The notes below the pieces were generated by a model. It ran no database searches, was not told where the DNA came from, and saw only the letters and a list, made by a program, of their open reading frames with translations. Source: Capsicum annuum (Eukaryota > Streptophyta > Magnoliopsida > Solanales > Solanaceae). Taken from it: 64,000 bases of DNA. Made by a program: the position numbers and the translations under genes. The stretch lies in the NCBI RefSeq assembly GCF_002878395.1, contig NC_061112.1:40373427-40437426 (forward strand). Direction: 5' to 3'. Within the stretch, counting starts at the first letter, position 1. Every line of letters begins with the position of its first letter. Of the stretch, positions 24,169-35,247 are shown piece by piece.

Positions 24169-26304
24169 TATAACACCCTTAAAAATTCATTTTATTTTTT
24201 TACCTTTGAGTGTTTGAAACATTGATTTTTGACTTGAATTATGTTTAGTATGTTAATAGGGTGTCTCGAAAGAATTTTAGAATTTTCGAAGGGGGTTCGG
24301 GGGTATTTTAGAATACTAAGGAGGTAAGCCTCCACCTTTTGGTGTGCTACAAAGGTTACCCTTCGCGATATTGGCGTGTCACGAAGGCAGTGTGCCTCTG
24401 CGATATTGTCGTGTCACAGAGGATAATATCTGTGATATGTAGCATGGCACGGAGGATAGTCTCCATGATAAAGTCATGCCATGCTGATGTTTTAAATTCA
24501 TGTGATTTTTGTTCTATTTAGTTGGGATGAGGGGTTTTGGGGTCTTTTCACTTATGTGCGACCCTTACACATAAAGTAGACTTATTTTATTAGTTTTTCT
24601 AAGATTAATTGCTCCCTTTCACTCTCAAACTCAAAATCCAAGAAAAACTCAAGAATTTCATGGAGGATTTATCATCCTAGTTTTAAGCTCCAAATTGCTT
24701 TCAAATTCTTGTGTGTCTAAGGCATGTTTCTCTTCCCTAAATTGATTTTATGTAAAAGTATACATTTAATTATTATCCATATGGTTCCATTTTTGGAGTT
24801 TGAATATGGGTTAAGGTGTTTGGAATGATTATTGCATGACTTGGATTCCCATAGTTTTGAATTGATTATTTATACTATATTTTCATGAATTTGAACTATT
24901 TAAATGTATGGATGTGGGAATTAGAATGAGGAACATGGGTTTCTCAAACTTAATGGTTTAATGTTTGGAATTGGCTTTAACCTCAACCCAATTTGTGAAA
25001 TTTTAATTTGAGACATGGATATATGCATAAATTATTTCACTTGTGTAACCTTACATTGCATAAAAGGTTAATGGAACATAAATTGACCCTAAAAATTCCC
25101 TTGTTGTCATGAATTGATTTTGAATTGGGACCTTTGAGTTTAGTTGGCTAAACGGGCTGAGTCCTACTTGGCTAAATATTTTGAAGTCATATTAGTTGAT
25201 GGGTTAGAGTCCCAGTTGGCTAAATGGGTCGGTGTCCTATTGGTTGATGGGTTAGAGTCCCAGTTGGCTAAATGGGTTGGAGTCCTATTGGCTGATGGGT
25301 TAGAGTCCTAGTTGGCTAAATAGTTTGGTTTGACTTGATGACATTGGCTCGAAAGCTTGTTTATTTGGTATGACGATACCATTTGGCAAATTCACTAATG
25401 GATGACTCCTTGTTTAATGAATGAGAATGTGTAAATGTTTTAATTAGGCTTTAAAGGGATTGTGTACCGAAGCCATAAAGGTGGAGGTCCCGAGGGACTA
25501 ATACTGGAAACTCACGTTTGCCAGTGTGAAGGTTGGTCTTGATAACCGTGTCCATGTGTCACACTTGATATTTATTTTAGGGGATTGTTGGTTTCCCTGA
25601 TGGCTTTAGCTTTCCCTCATTTTTATTTATTTTTTGCGGTTAACACACACTAGGGCCCTTTCGGTGGGGGGAACCGGACCCATATAGCTCGTGGGTGCCT
25701 TTATGATGGTTGAAGCTACATAATCCAGGATAATGTTTTAACTCTCATGCTAAACCTTGTTCTCTTTTCCAGCATCTTATATCCATATATGTATATGATT
25801 GTGTGCATGGATGATTTTGGACTGATTTGATCATGGCATTATTGAATCATTATTCCTTGAGTTACATGCTAGCGCTTACCCTGCTAACCATCTTCGAATG
25901 TTTTATCCCCATGCGATGCAGTTATCAAAGACACTTCTATTTTTTCTGTGCAGTGATAGGTGATTCTTGGATTATTCGTGTGTCAGCTTGAAGCGGTGAG
26001 CTTCCTTCTTCCAAAAGGCCTGATACTTCTTGGTGTAGTTTCTGCCATAGGATGATGTTGGGGGCATGCCCCAACCTAGGATGATGTTGGTTTCTTAGAG
26101 GCTTTATGAATTACTATGGATTAGGATAGTTGTGGGATTCTTAGTTCCTTTTTGATCTATCTGCTCTTCTTGCTCTTGTCTATTTGGATTTCTCCAGTTG
26201 TCATATATGAATTGTGTTCTATTTGACCAGGCAAAGAGAGTGGTCTCTGGTCCTCAACAAACTTGAGATACCCGTCACGTCAGGCCTTGGTTCTGATCGT
26301 GACA
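24169..26304 (+). repeat. 3' LTR of element B (2136 bp)
   Basis: Starts TATAACACCC (TG decayed to TA) and ends GATCGTGACA. It aligns along its length with 5362-7395 and with the middle LTR. The minisatellite is at 25135-25328. Sequence after 26304 no longer resembles the family. Confidence 0.85.
25135..25328 (+). repeat. LTR minisatellite, about 8 units of about 24 bp (B 3' LTR)
   Basis: The cleanest of the three arrays: units such as GTCCCAGTTGGCTAAATGGG and GTCCTATTGGTTGATGGG alternate with few changes, giving a 48-bp period. Confidence 0.8.
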
Positions 26305-26904
26305 AGGAACTTTTATCTTGACAAGTTAAATTGATCTATAACATATAACTTTCCATCTCTAATTAATATGTAACCTAAAGATAGAGTGATAATCCATTCA
26401 TATTAGGGTTAAAATTGAACTGAAAGTTGATCTATATATGTAACTTCTGAAATGTTATTCTTAAATCTCAAACAGAGAATTTTTGTAGGTCGGTCTAGCA
26501 CAAAGAGAGAAATAGATACAAATGTTAAGTGTTTTTCATAGCCAGCTATTTAATTAGAAGGACGTGTTAGTGGAGAGTTAATTTGAAAAAATCTAACCTT
26601 AAATCTCCTATGCAAAAAATAGTCAAGTCGTAAAAAAAAAGAAGTAAATGAAAAAATAAGGAAAATTATTTGATAGTAATAAACAATGACGATTTTAGCA
26701 TCCAAGATATTTATCTCATATGACACCACAAAAAAGAAAGTGATTACTTTATTTAAAATTTTAATTATCTAATTTTTTAAAATTCATTTACATTTGTTAA
26801 AAAAACACCAAGAACAAATCAAAGTGTCTAGAGCCTTTTTTTAGTGGTACATGGAAGAGTTAGCCAAAAAGTCAACCAAACTCTTATGGACATTTGAACA
26901 CTAA
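26305..26904. other. AT-rich intergenic DNA, no feature seen
   Basis: Very AT-rich with short A runs. No long frame, no repeat match to the neighbouring elements and no terminal repeats were recognised. Confidence 0.6.
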
Positions 26905-27635
26905 GGACCAGTTTGGTAGAATGTAATAATTAAAATATTCCTAGTATTAAAATTTAATTCAACCAAATATCATATTTGGTTGATAAATTTAACTTAAACA
27001 CACCTAATACAAACTTAATACACTATAGGAGATCTTATCTTATGCAAAGAAAATCATGGGATTATTAATATCAGGTTTAACAATACATGAACAAGACAAT
27101 GAAATAACTAAATTACTCCTCAATTTCTTTATACAGTCTATAGAAATTACTTTTTCCATTTTAAATCTCGTCTCTACTAGTTCGGTTGTATGCTACATTA
27201 TATTTGGCCAGCTTCCTTTTGCTATCCCTAGGTGCAGATTAATAACGATTATATTTTGTCAGCCTCCTAATTTTTTTGCTTCTTTAGTGAAAAACTAATG
27301 AGCATGAACACATAGTCAAACTTTTAATTCAATTTTTTACTTTTCAAACAAAGTGAAAAGGATGATTTGAACAATTCATATTTTTATTTTTAACTTGTCA
27401 ATTTAAATGAAATAGAATGTCTGACAAAAATTCAAGGGCATAATTGTAGAGAATGTTTTTGTAGAGTTTTAAACGAAAGACAATATATTGTATATATAGT
27501 TTTTAACACAATGAACCAAATACTAGATAAAAAATAATCCTGGCATTAAAAATCCCTGTATTAGTAATTCATACATCACTAATTGTTATATTACTAATCC
27601 CAGCATAACTTGTTATCGTACCAAACAACCCCTTA
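26905..27635. mobile_element. Probable non-autonomous DNA transposon (MITE-like, about 730 bp)
   Basis: The left end reads AAGGACCAGTTTGGTAGAAT and the reverse complement of the right end reads AAGGGGTTGTTTGGTACGAT, an imperfect terminal inverted repeat. Inside each end, GGTTG and ATCC-rich stretches also pair loosely. The flanks are TAA-like, which would fit a PIF/Harbinger (Tourist) 3-bp target site, but the exact boundary is unclear. An 80-codon open frame at 27056-27298 has no recognisable similarity and is probably chance. The class assignment is inference. Confidence 0.5.
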
Positions 27636-28990
27636 AAAGATAGTCATATACCCACTTTTAACGACACCATCATTCCAAGTTCTAATCCTAGCACTTCTAG
27701 CCCAAAGATTTTAACTAGTACAAAAAAACCCTTACCCCATTATGCTTTTAAAAATACAAAATAGCCCCACCCAATCATCACGAATAAATAACCTAATTAA
27801 ATTTTCAAAAATAAAAAATCTTATTTAGATCAAAACCCCCGATCCTTTATTCCCTCCAAAAACACACATTTTCTTATGCCATAAAAATCAAATTTGAGAC
27901 AAATTACGATATTTTTTAATAAAAGACAATACTCTTTCATTGTTAAAAGTTGAAATCCACTACTGTTAACTTGAATCATTCAAAATCTATCATCTCTCCA
28001 GCAAATAGATTTTGAAGTTGTTTTCTTCCTTGTTGTGTAATCTTTCATTTTTCAGCTCATTTAGCTACATTAGATGGTATTTTTCAGTGTATAAATATAA
28101 TATTAAATCAGTATCCATTGCAGTAGGTATGATCATTATTGGTAAGCTCCAATTTTATATCATTTTTATCCGGCGAATTTCTGTTACATTTATCAACGAC
28201 TACAGTCCATTATTTATCAAAATCCTAGTAGAGGCATCAATTCTTGTTAGTATATGATGTCTATTGTAGAACATATTCTTGCTTCTAGAGATTATATAAA
28301 GGAATGGGAGAAGACTTCAAATTGCTGGAATTGAAAATCTTGAACCACAGTTACAATTCCAATTGCCCTACGTTGCAATAGTTTGTATAACGACATGACT
28401 GCAAGTGTTATAAAGAGTGGAGAGTTATCTTATGATTCAAGCGAGGTTAGCATTATGTAACGACATGAATTTATAAATATTTCTATTTGTATGTGTTTTT
28501 ACTATTTTTTCCTTTCTTGTAATTGTTACATGTTGATTTTAAAGTCTGAGGCACGTTTCCTGATGCAATCAAAAATAATTTGTGTGAGATTATATTTTTA
28601 GAGGTTTGAGGAGCCATATAGTTTCAATATATATTTACTGTTCTATGTATCGGATGACAAAGCAAACTGTGCCAACAGATCCGGTTAGTACTAAGTTGGT
28701 TCTATTTTGAGGCCTTTATACCTTATTTCGGCCCTTCATTTGAAAAATAGTAAAATAGAGTTGTGATGTTTAATTTACTGATAACAACCCTTTTTTAAAT
28801 ATTTGACATCTTCATTAAATTCGAAACATCAAATTTAAGCTGGTAACCTATATGATTTGTCTCTGAGGGGTCCCGATCAAATTTTGAGGAGGATCCGATC
28901 GGAGCTTGGTAGGCTTGGACCAAAATCAACATTTCTTGACATCTGGCGCTACCACTTAAGTGTCCAAGGTCCATTAAACAGAAACCTTTT
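27636..28990. other. AT-rich intergenic DNA, no supported gene
   Basis: An 81-codon frame at 28012-28257 is hydrophobic and low in complexity, with no recognisable domain and no supporting context. Nothing else was identified. Possible promoter-like AT stretches are expected by chance at this composition. Confidence 0.5.
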
Positions 28991-29700
28991 TAGCGGCCCA
29001 AGACAACTATAAGTAGTTAATAAAAATAACTATGTGTACACTGGTGTTTGGGATCGAGTTCAAATTGCATATAGCCTTTCTAAAGATTTGGGTTTCCTAG
29101 GATTTTGAGTTGGTGTCATTTATTCCAACATTAATATGATTGTCTCCGAAGCCATAAAAATGTTCAGTTTCGGATTAATTTCATCTCAAACTCAGTACCT
29201 TCATTCCATTATGCTATTAGACAAGAAATTCATGAAAAAGTATGTGCCCGAAAATCAAAAGAGGCTCAAGAAATGTCATTAAATGCTAGTTTAAGGTCTT
29301 AAAAAAATTGGGATCAGCTTCCTTTCGAGCAATACTAGATTGTTTTGTTGGATCGACATAAAACACCTCCTAAGTTCAAACACATTTTATGGAGAAATGG
29401 AATTATGGAAAAAAATAGTCTACAATGTTGAGCTAAATATTTTACCTAGATCGTCATGCCATTATATGTAACTGAACTGATTTCGTGTAAGTTCCGCTAA
29501 CATGTCTGAAGATACCATAAACATCGCCATACAATGCCTTAATGCTTTTGTTGATTCAAGGGATATCAATGACATACAAAATCATGAACATTCTAATAAG
29601 ATGAAGTCATTTTCCAAGTCGGTTTTTCGACTATCATTCAATGAACATCAAGGAGAAAGATAGTCTAGCCATTTTGAAACTCACTAAATATTTGTGCACA
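28991..29700 (+). pseudogene. Unrecognised coding-like stretch, degenerate
   Basis: One frame reads almost continuously from about 29135 to 29460, broken only by isolated stops, and includes EIHEKVCARKSKEAQEMSL and [18 protein letters not shown] second piece at 29502-29663 is a 53-codon frame starting MSEDTINIAIQCLNAFVDSR. The amino acid mix is balanced, unlike the low-complexity frames around it, which suggests an old gene or transposon fragment. I do not recognise the family and assign no function. Confidence 0.3.
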
Positions 29701-29996
29701 GGATTTTTTTTTTAATTTGAGTCTCCTAAATTTTTTGTAGCATTATATATAAATTCTTTTTAATTTTAGAAGGGCACTCCATCTATATGATGGGAAGAGA
29801 AGTACTTTTCTATCATACATATTGTAGTCAATCTAATTATCAACTCTTCATAAATATTCAATCAATTCTGCTACCTCACATTTTTTCTAAGATATTCTTC
29901 GCTTAATGAAATAGTGTTTCCTTTTTTAATTAAGGCTACATTTTTTGTATTTTATTGATCGAAAAAGGTGTATAAAAGAGGAGGAAAACTCTTGAT

Positions 29997-30863
29997 AAGT
30001 GTTTTGAAAGGCTGGACGTCAGGCGATGCGTGAGCCTCGAGGTGATGAGCATAAACTCCATGAATTTTTAAATTTTAATTTATAATATAGTAAACTAATG
30101 TTAGAATTTTTTTTAAATAATAAATTAATAATTTAAAACAATTAAAAGCATGATTAATAAAATTTATAGAAAATAAAATTTCAAATATAATTTGACAAGT
30201 ATAAATAAAGAAATGCTATAATAGCTACTATGAGATAGAAATCAATTCTATAATCATAACTTTCACCTAATAAAAGAAATAAATTTTAGTAAAATATATC
30301 ACAATTGGGCTATGCAATTTACAATCATAAAAGAAAATAATCAATAAACATTATTAGTACACTTACAATAATTTTAAGATGATAAAGCACAATTATTTAC
30401 TTTCAATAGCGATTATTTTTTGACGTATGACAATAATATGAAGACTAATGATAAGTGAAGATATAAAAGTAGATAATTAAGTTCTTAAAAGAAATAATGT
30501 TAAATGATATTCACCATGATGATACTTTCAAATAGTAAATATTTAATAAAATCATTTGTTATTAGAGTTTTTCTCAGTCTTTCTTATTTCTATAGATGAG
30601 AAAAGCTATTAATAATCATTTATTTATTATAGAATTATAAGGGTCGACAATGTTAATTAAAGAATTCGATACATAATTTTTCTAAGATTTGTTAGGCGAT
30701 CCCCAAGCATAAGGCATTAGGCGTACTTAGAATGTACCATCAAGTGCTTTGGGGGTAAGTTTCATAAGACTAAGCCCCACACCTATGACTCAAGGCATTG
30801 GGCTAGTATCCTGCCCTGGGTCGAGCCTCGAGGCGCACCCCAAAACTGCCTTTTAAAACACTG
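29997..30863. mobile_element. Probable hAT-like non-autonomous transposon (about 867 bp)
   Basis: The left end reads AAGTGTTTTGAAAGGC and the reverse complement of the right end reads CAGTGTTTTAAAAGGC, a terminal inverted repeat of about 15 bp. Inside, GCCTCGAGG occurs near both ends (30030 on and 30828 on). CTCTTGAT-like sequence on the left and TTCATCAT on the right could be a diverged 8-bp target duplication (5 of 8 match with one choice of boundary), as expected for hAT. The interior is AT-rich and non-coding. Confidence 0.5.
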
Positions 30864-31878
30864 TTCATCATACCTACAAAGAATGGTACAACACATATTC
30901 TATATATCACAGTAGGATTTCTATGTAAGCCCACAAAAACAAAAGAAGGAATGCCTTTGAAAAGTGTTCCTTATGGAACATCAAAAATGAAAATTCCAAA
31001 CAAGTCTTTGTCCAAGGAGATGTAGTTCTCTTTAGTATTCGATCTAAGATAAGGCACACCCATTTTATTCATATTAATTTTTTCTTTTTCTTCTCTTGGT
31101 GGTGTGTCCAGATGACACTTCTCTTGGCACACCTATCATATATATTGTAGTCAATTAAAGCCATGTCTCTATTTGATTATGCTCGCTATAGATTTTGGTA
31201 ATTATATTAACCATTATATAATTGGTTATCGATTGAGGTTTCTGCTATTTATATAGAGACAGAGTTACTTTTTGACAAACATAAGTCAATAGTGCTTTGA
31301 GTTATTTAATTATGATTAACAAGAGAACTCATTTCAGAGGAAGTTGCCGCTAATTAGTTATTAAGTTGATTAGGTTTGAATCCTTATTCATTACTTCAAG
31401 TATGGTTATTGAGCAGGGCTGAAATTAATTTTGACGATTGAAAAATAATTACCAAAGAATCAAGTTCCTTAGAAACACTAATATGCTGATAACTAGTTGT
31501 ATTAAGACATTTAAAGAACCAGGTTCCTAAATGGCTGCAAATCAAAAGATGCAACGCTATTTATTTTTAGGTGCAAGTGAAATTTTATTAGAAATTGTTT
31601 TGTGAGATTAAAGTGTGCACTAAGGAATTCATGTTCTTGCACTTGTATAAAAAGGAAAGATTTTTAGACATTTAAATAAGTAATTGAGAAAAAAAATTAT
31701 TTTTTTTGGTTATAGTAAATTTTGATGCAATAACACTATAGCAATCTCTCAAAAAGAAAAAAATAAGGTTAGTTAACAGTTCATGCTGATGGTTAGAACC
31801 CTTAACAAGTCAATGACTCTAAAAAGAAAACAATAACGCCAAAACAATGACTAAATGTTAAAAGAAGTTTTGTAGTTA
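30864..31878. other. Intergenic DNA, no feature seen
   Basis: No long frame and no repeat structure recognised. ATATATTGTAGTCAAT near 31137 also occurs as ACATATTGTAGTCAAT near 29817; the match is too short to define an element. Confidence 0.5.
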
Positions 31879-31986
31879 AAATCTGTTGAGATTATCCTAA
31901 CTTAAATTATGCACAGTTAATATTATGTACAGTTAATATTATTAACTATGGATAATTTAAGTTAGGATAATCTCAATAGATTTTAA
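31877..31986. repeat. Strong inverted repeat at the left end of copia-2
   Basis: Two arms of about 33 bp (31879-31911 and 31952-31984) are reverse complements with one mismatch; the arm core is GATTATCCTAACTTAAATTA. The 40-bp spacer itself holds a direct repeat of ACAGTTAATATTAT and ends in TTAACTATGG. RNA or single-stranded DNA from here should fold into a long hairpin. It overlaps the inferred copia-2 LTR start. Confidence 0.9.
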
Positions 31987-32467
31987 ATATTAGATAGTTT
32001 TTAGGGTATTTAAACTGACTAGACAGTCGATTATAGTCTTAGATATAGACGGATGGCTTCTCTCTTTGTTTGTCTATAAATAAAAAAAATTAGTTTTTGG
32101 TTTCTCATTATTCATCTCTTAGTATATATTCTCTCTAAGATATGCTAAGCTCTGATTGCTCCACTAATGGAGTCAGTGGCCTGCTTTTATTGGAACTTTC
32201 TCAGTTTTAACTTCAGAATATAGCGGAGAACTTGAATCTTGCCTGCATAAATATCTCTCAATGTATCTTCTCTGAATCACAATTTGTTTCTCACTCATAA
32301 TTTTATTTTCTTCAATTACCGCAATCTAAATGTTTTTCTCGACCTCTTTCTGTGCTTATCTTCCTACAGAATCTCTATTATTGCAATTTCTTTTTTTTTT
32401 TTCATAATTTCTCAATTTCACAAACTTAATTTGTGGTTATCATCATCACTTTCCTAATTTTGCAATC
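31884..32467 (+). repeat. copia-2 5' LTR and leader (right limit not resolved)
   Basis: Starts at TGTTGAG, a common copia LTR start. TCTATAAATAA near 32072 is a good TATA box. Pyrimidine-rich leader sequence follows. I could not place the LTR end or a primer-binding site, and the 3' LTR is outside the window, so the borders are inferred. The overlap with the inverted repeat at 31877-31986 leaves the exact start open. Confidence 0.4.
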
Positions 32468-33640
32468 ATGATTTGTGCTTATCTTTGTAATTTTTTTTGT
32501 CACAATCTTTTTTTGCCCATTTTATTATTGTCTCTTGTCTCATCTAGTTTACCTGTCTATCGAGTCATAACAACCATCACTGGTCAAACCACCCAGACGA
32601 CTCATGGGAATATTAGTTCTATTGATTTTGAGTACACATATCAAACTGAAAATATAGGATTGAGCTTTCTTCTTACTATTTGTGATGACACTGGATATCG
32701 ATCATGGAGGTGATGTATACTTTGTGCACTCTCTATCAAAAGCAAGATAAATTCTATAATTGGAAAGTCCAAATGACAAATCAAGGATTCACCAAACTTT
32801 GGGCAATGGGAACATTATGATAACATTGAATTCCCTTTTACGTGATTAATTAGAAGATAGTCTACAATATTTGAATGATGCTAGGGAACTATGGAGAGAA
32901 TAGAAAGATATGTATGACAAAAACAAATAGTGCAAAACTATATCAATTACAAAAGGAAATCAATAATCTCACACAATAAAGTTTAGGCATCACTAACTAT
33001 TTCACCAAGATGATAAAGCTTCGAGAAAAGCTTATCACACTCAATACTCGTACAAACTACACCTGCCCATGTAATTGTGGTGACAAAGCTAGCATGCTTA
33101 AAACTGAATAGGACATATGTTTAATTCAGTTTCTTATGGGACTCAAGCAGGTGTGTTCACTTATGTTTGATAATATTTTGATAATGAATCCCTTACCTAA
33201 CCTAGCACATGTTTCTCAATATTAATTCAAGAGGAAAAACAACGAGAAGTCATACCTAGGCATCATTTTGATTTCACTTCCATATCTATGAATACATTAA
33301 CAGGAGCAATAAATGCAAGTTTTAGAAACAATTATTCGGCCACCCAAGGGCTAAATTACTACAACAAGTAGAGTAATTCTAGGAAGCAACACTATAGGTC
33401 AAATTCATCAACATCAACTTATCATACTGGAAATTAAATTAACTTGGAGGTCAATGAACAAACTATTCAAATAACAAGAGTCACATTTTTCTAACTATTG
33501 TAAGAAAATTGGTCATACCAAGGATAAATTTATAGACTATATGGCTTTCCTCAAGATTTCAAGTTTACTAAATGAAAGAGCTAAACTTCCACTTATAATA
33601 TTCATGGAGGATATCTTGAGGGTACTAGTGGATTAGATGG
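32468..33640 (+). pseudogene. copia-2 gag remnant
   Basis: The N-terminal frame (32468-32710) includes TENIGLSFLLT and GYRSWR, loosely like the HPGL..LLTG.NY.SW start of copia gag. Later pieces fit better: YLNDARELWRE near 32872, LYQLQKEINNLTQ near 32940, SLGITNYFTKMIKLREKL near 32980 and YTCPCNCGDKA near 33059, a UBN2-type gag. The zinc knuckle near 33488-33540 reads NYCKKIGHTKDKF, keeping one Cys and the His; the first Cys is Ser and the last is Phe. YGFPQDFKF-like residues follow. Several frameshifts break it. Confidence 0.75.
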
Positions 33641-33849
33641 AGAAATCACTTGTCATATAGGAATCATATAGCCTTGATTAACTGCATTGCAAAAAGAGAG
33701 ATGCCCACATTTTGAGAAAGGAGCAATGTGACTAATTTATCAACTTTCTAAATCATTTTCAACCTAGAAATATTGAACATGACCTAAAAAGCTTTAATAG
33801 TTGAGCAGTGAACTTTACATATATCATTGCTTCTCACTCTATTATGACC

Positions 33850-34787
33850 AAGAATGATAAACTAAATTATGATTATGACACATTATCCGTTGAATCTTGA
33901 ATCCTAGACTCTAAAGCATCTCACCACATGACTTACAATATAATCGTGTTGACCAATGATACAATCCTTCCTCATCTCATTCTTGTAACTTTGTTTAATA
34001 GGTATACAATTAAGATAACAAGACTTAGTGATTAATCTCTCACTCCAGCTTTCAGTTTGTATAAAGTATTGTATGGGCTTAGTTTTAAGATTAATATCAT
34101 TTTAGTTCATCATTTGGTTATGCAATTATAAAAAATTCTTTATTTTAGCAGTTTTCATACATTTTGCAGGCTCTTTCACTGAAGAGGCCTCTGTAGATTG
34201 CTAAGGTCAGAGATGGTCTAGACTATCTTTGCTCAAAGAGTCACAATAATTATTTGAGTTTAGAATCTATAACTCCTACGATTCTTATGACATGTCATTT
34301 TCTACTCCTAGTTTGCCTGATTTTCTAACTAGTTTTGTTAATTTTAATAATCAAGTTTCATTTGTTTCATCTTTCTTTCCATAAGACTTTGTAAATACTC
34401 CCGGTTTCATGAATAAAGAAACTTGTTCTAGTATGAATACTTATTTTCTCTCTGCATCACATGATAAAATTGATGACCTATTAGCGTAGTTGAGTCTATG
34501 ACATGTAACTTTTTTAAGAATGATTCTTGGCACCAAAACAACCTTTTCTTTGCACTCTTTGTCCATGGGTAGGCAGTCTAGATTGCCTTTTCCAATAAAA
34601 ACAAACAACACAACAAAACCTTCTGAATTGTTATATATTAATTTATAGGGACCATATTATATTACCACTCATGACAATTACAAGTATTTATTACCATGGT
34701 ACTAACTATAGTATATCAACTTGGACACATCTGATAAGTAGTAAGAGAAATACCCTTTAAGTTCTTAAATCCTTTATTTCCCTTATA
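33850..34787 (+). pseudogene. copia-2 pol remnant, part 1: protease, GAG-pre-integrase, integrase N-terminal core
   Basis: ES*ILDSKASHHMTYN at about 33892-33942 is the copia protease motif with the Gly after DS changed to Lys. The GAG-pre-integrase follows (KVRDGLDYLCS near 34205, then LSL.HV near 34490 and CTLCP near 34550). The integrase core starts with IYRDHIILPLMT near 34640 and TWTHLIS near 34718, and reaches SFISLIEI at 34770-34793, where element D interrupts it. The same domain resumes at 61477. Confidence 0.75.
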
Positions 34788-34792
34788 GAAAT

Positions 34793-35247
34793 AGATGTGC
34801 TACAGGTTTATATAACTTTTATCCTTAAAATGACACAAAAAATACAATTTACTTAGGTTGTTTTATTAGATATAAAGTGTTTTTGTTATATTTTTGTAGT
34901 AAATTAGGTTTTGGAAATATTCTATATGAAAGGAGTGCCACAAAACTGGGAACCTATATCCCATATGTGCTACCAACGATTCATAGATACCAAAGTAGGT
35001 GTCAGAACTTGGAGATCTAGAGACTTAGAAGTTTAGACAAAAGACTCTATCAATTACGAAGAGGCACCTACAGTTCATAGGTGACAAAGCAGGTGAAACA
35101 AAGGCAAAGTTCGAAGAGTTCAGGAGCTGTAGGAGAAAGAGAGCTACCTATATGGACCACCTATAGACCATAGGTTCCAACTATGGACCATAGGTGGCCT
35201 AGTAAGTGGAAACTGACCTTCATTTTCCTTCTTCATTTATGAGTTAC
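34793..35247 (+). repeat. 5' LTR of D, left part
   Basis: Aligns with 60065-60503. It begins AGATGTGCTAC against TGATATGCTAT in the 3' LTR, so the terminal TG has decayed to AG. It holds a cluster of dyad motifs of the type CACCTACGG/CCGTAGGTG at about 34968-35205. It is cut by element C at 35248; the last five bases, GTTAC, are the left copy of C's target duplication. Confidence 0.85.

Larger units (their letters stand above)
5362..26304 (+). mobile_element. Tandem pair of Tekay/Del-type Ty3/gypsy elements (A and B) sharing a central LTR
   Basis: Three copies of the same roughly 2-kb LTR lie in the same direction at 5362-7395, 15006-19902 (interrupted by a 2.7-kb insert) and 24169-26304. 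Each of the two intervals between them holds one internal region in gypsy order: gag, protease, RT, RNase H, integrase, chromodomain. A primer-binding site follows the first and second LTR, and a polypurine tract precedes the second and third. The middle LTR therefore serves as both the 3' LTR of A and the 5' LTR of B. The outer flanks (AAAAA at 5357-5361, AGGAA after 26304) do not match as a target duplication, which fits unequal recombination better than a single insertion. Confidence 0.85.

Noticed and set aside
5357..26309. AAAAA / AGGAA as an outer target duplication of the A-B array
   Set aside because: Only three of five bases match and A-rich sequence matches easily by chance; not used as evidence for a single insertion.
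27056..27298. 80-codon open frame as a gene
   Set aside because: It lies inside the probable MITE, is hydrophobic and AT-driven in composition, and shows no recognisable domain.
28012..28257. 81-codon open frame as a small membrane protein
   Set aside because: Low-complexity Phe/Ile/Ser composition expected from AT-rich DNA; no start context or similarity recognised.
29810..31155. Direct repeat ATATTGTAGTCAAT as LTR ends of an element around the hAT-like insert
   Set aside because: The match is only about 15 bases and does not extend, so it does not define an LTR or a target duplication.
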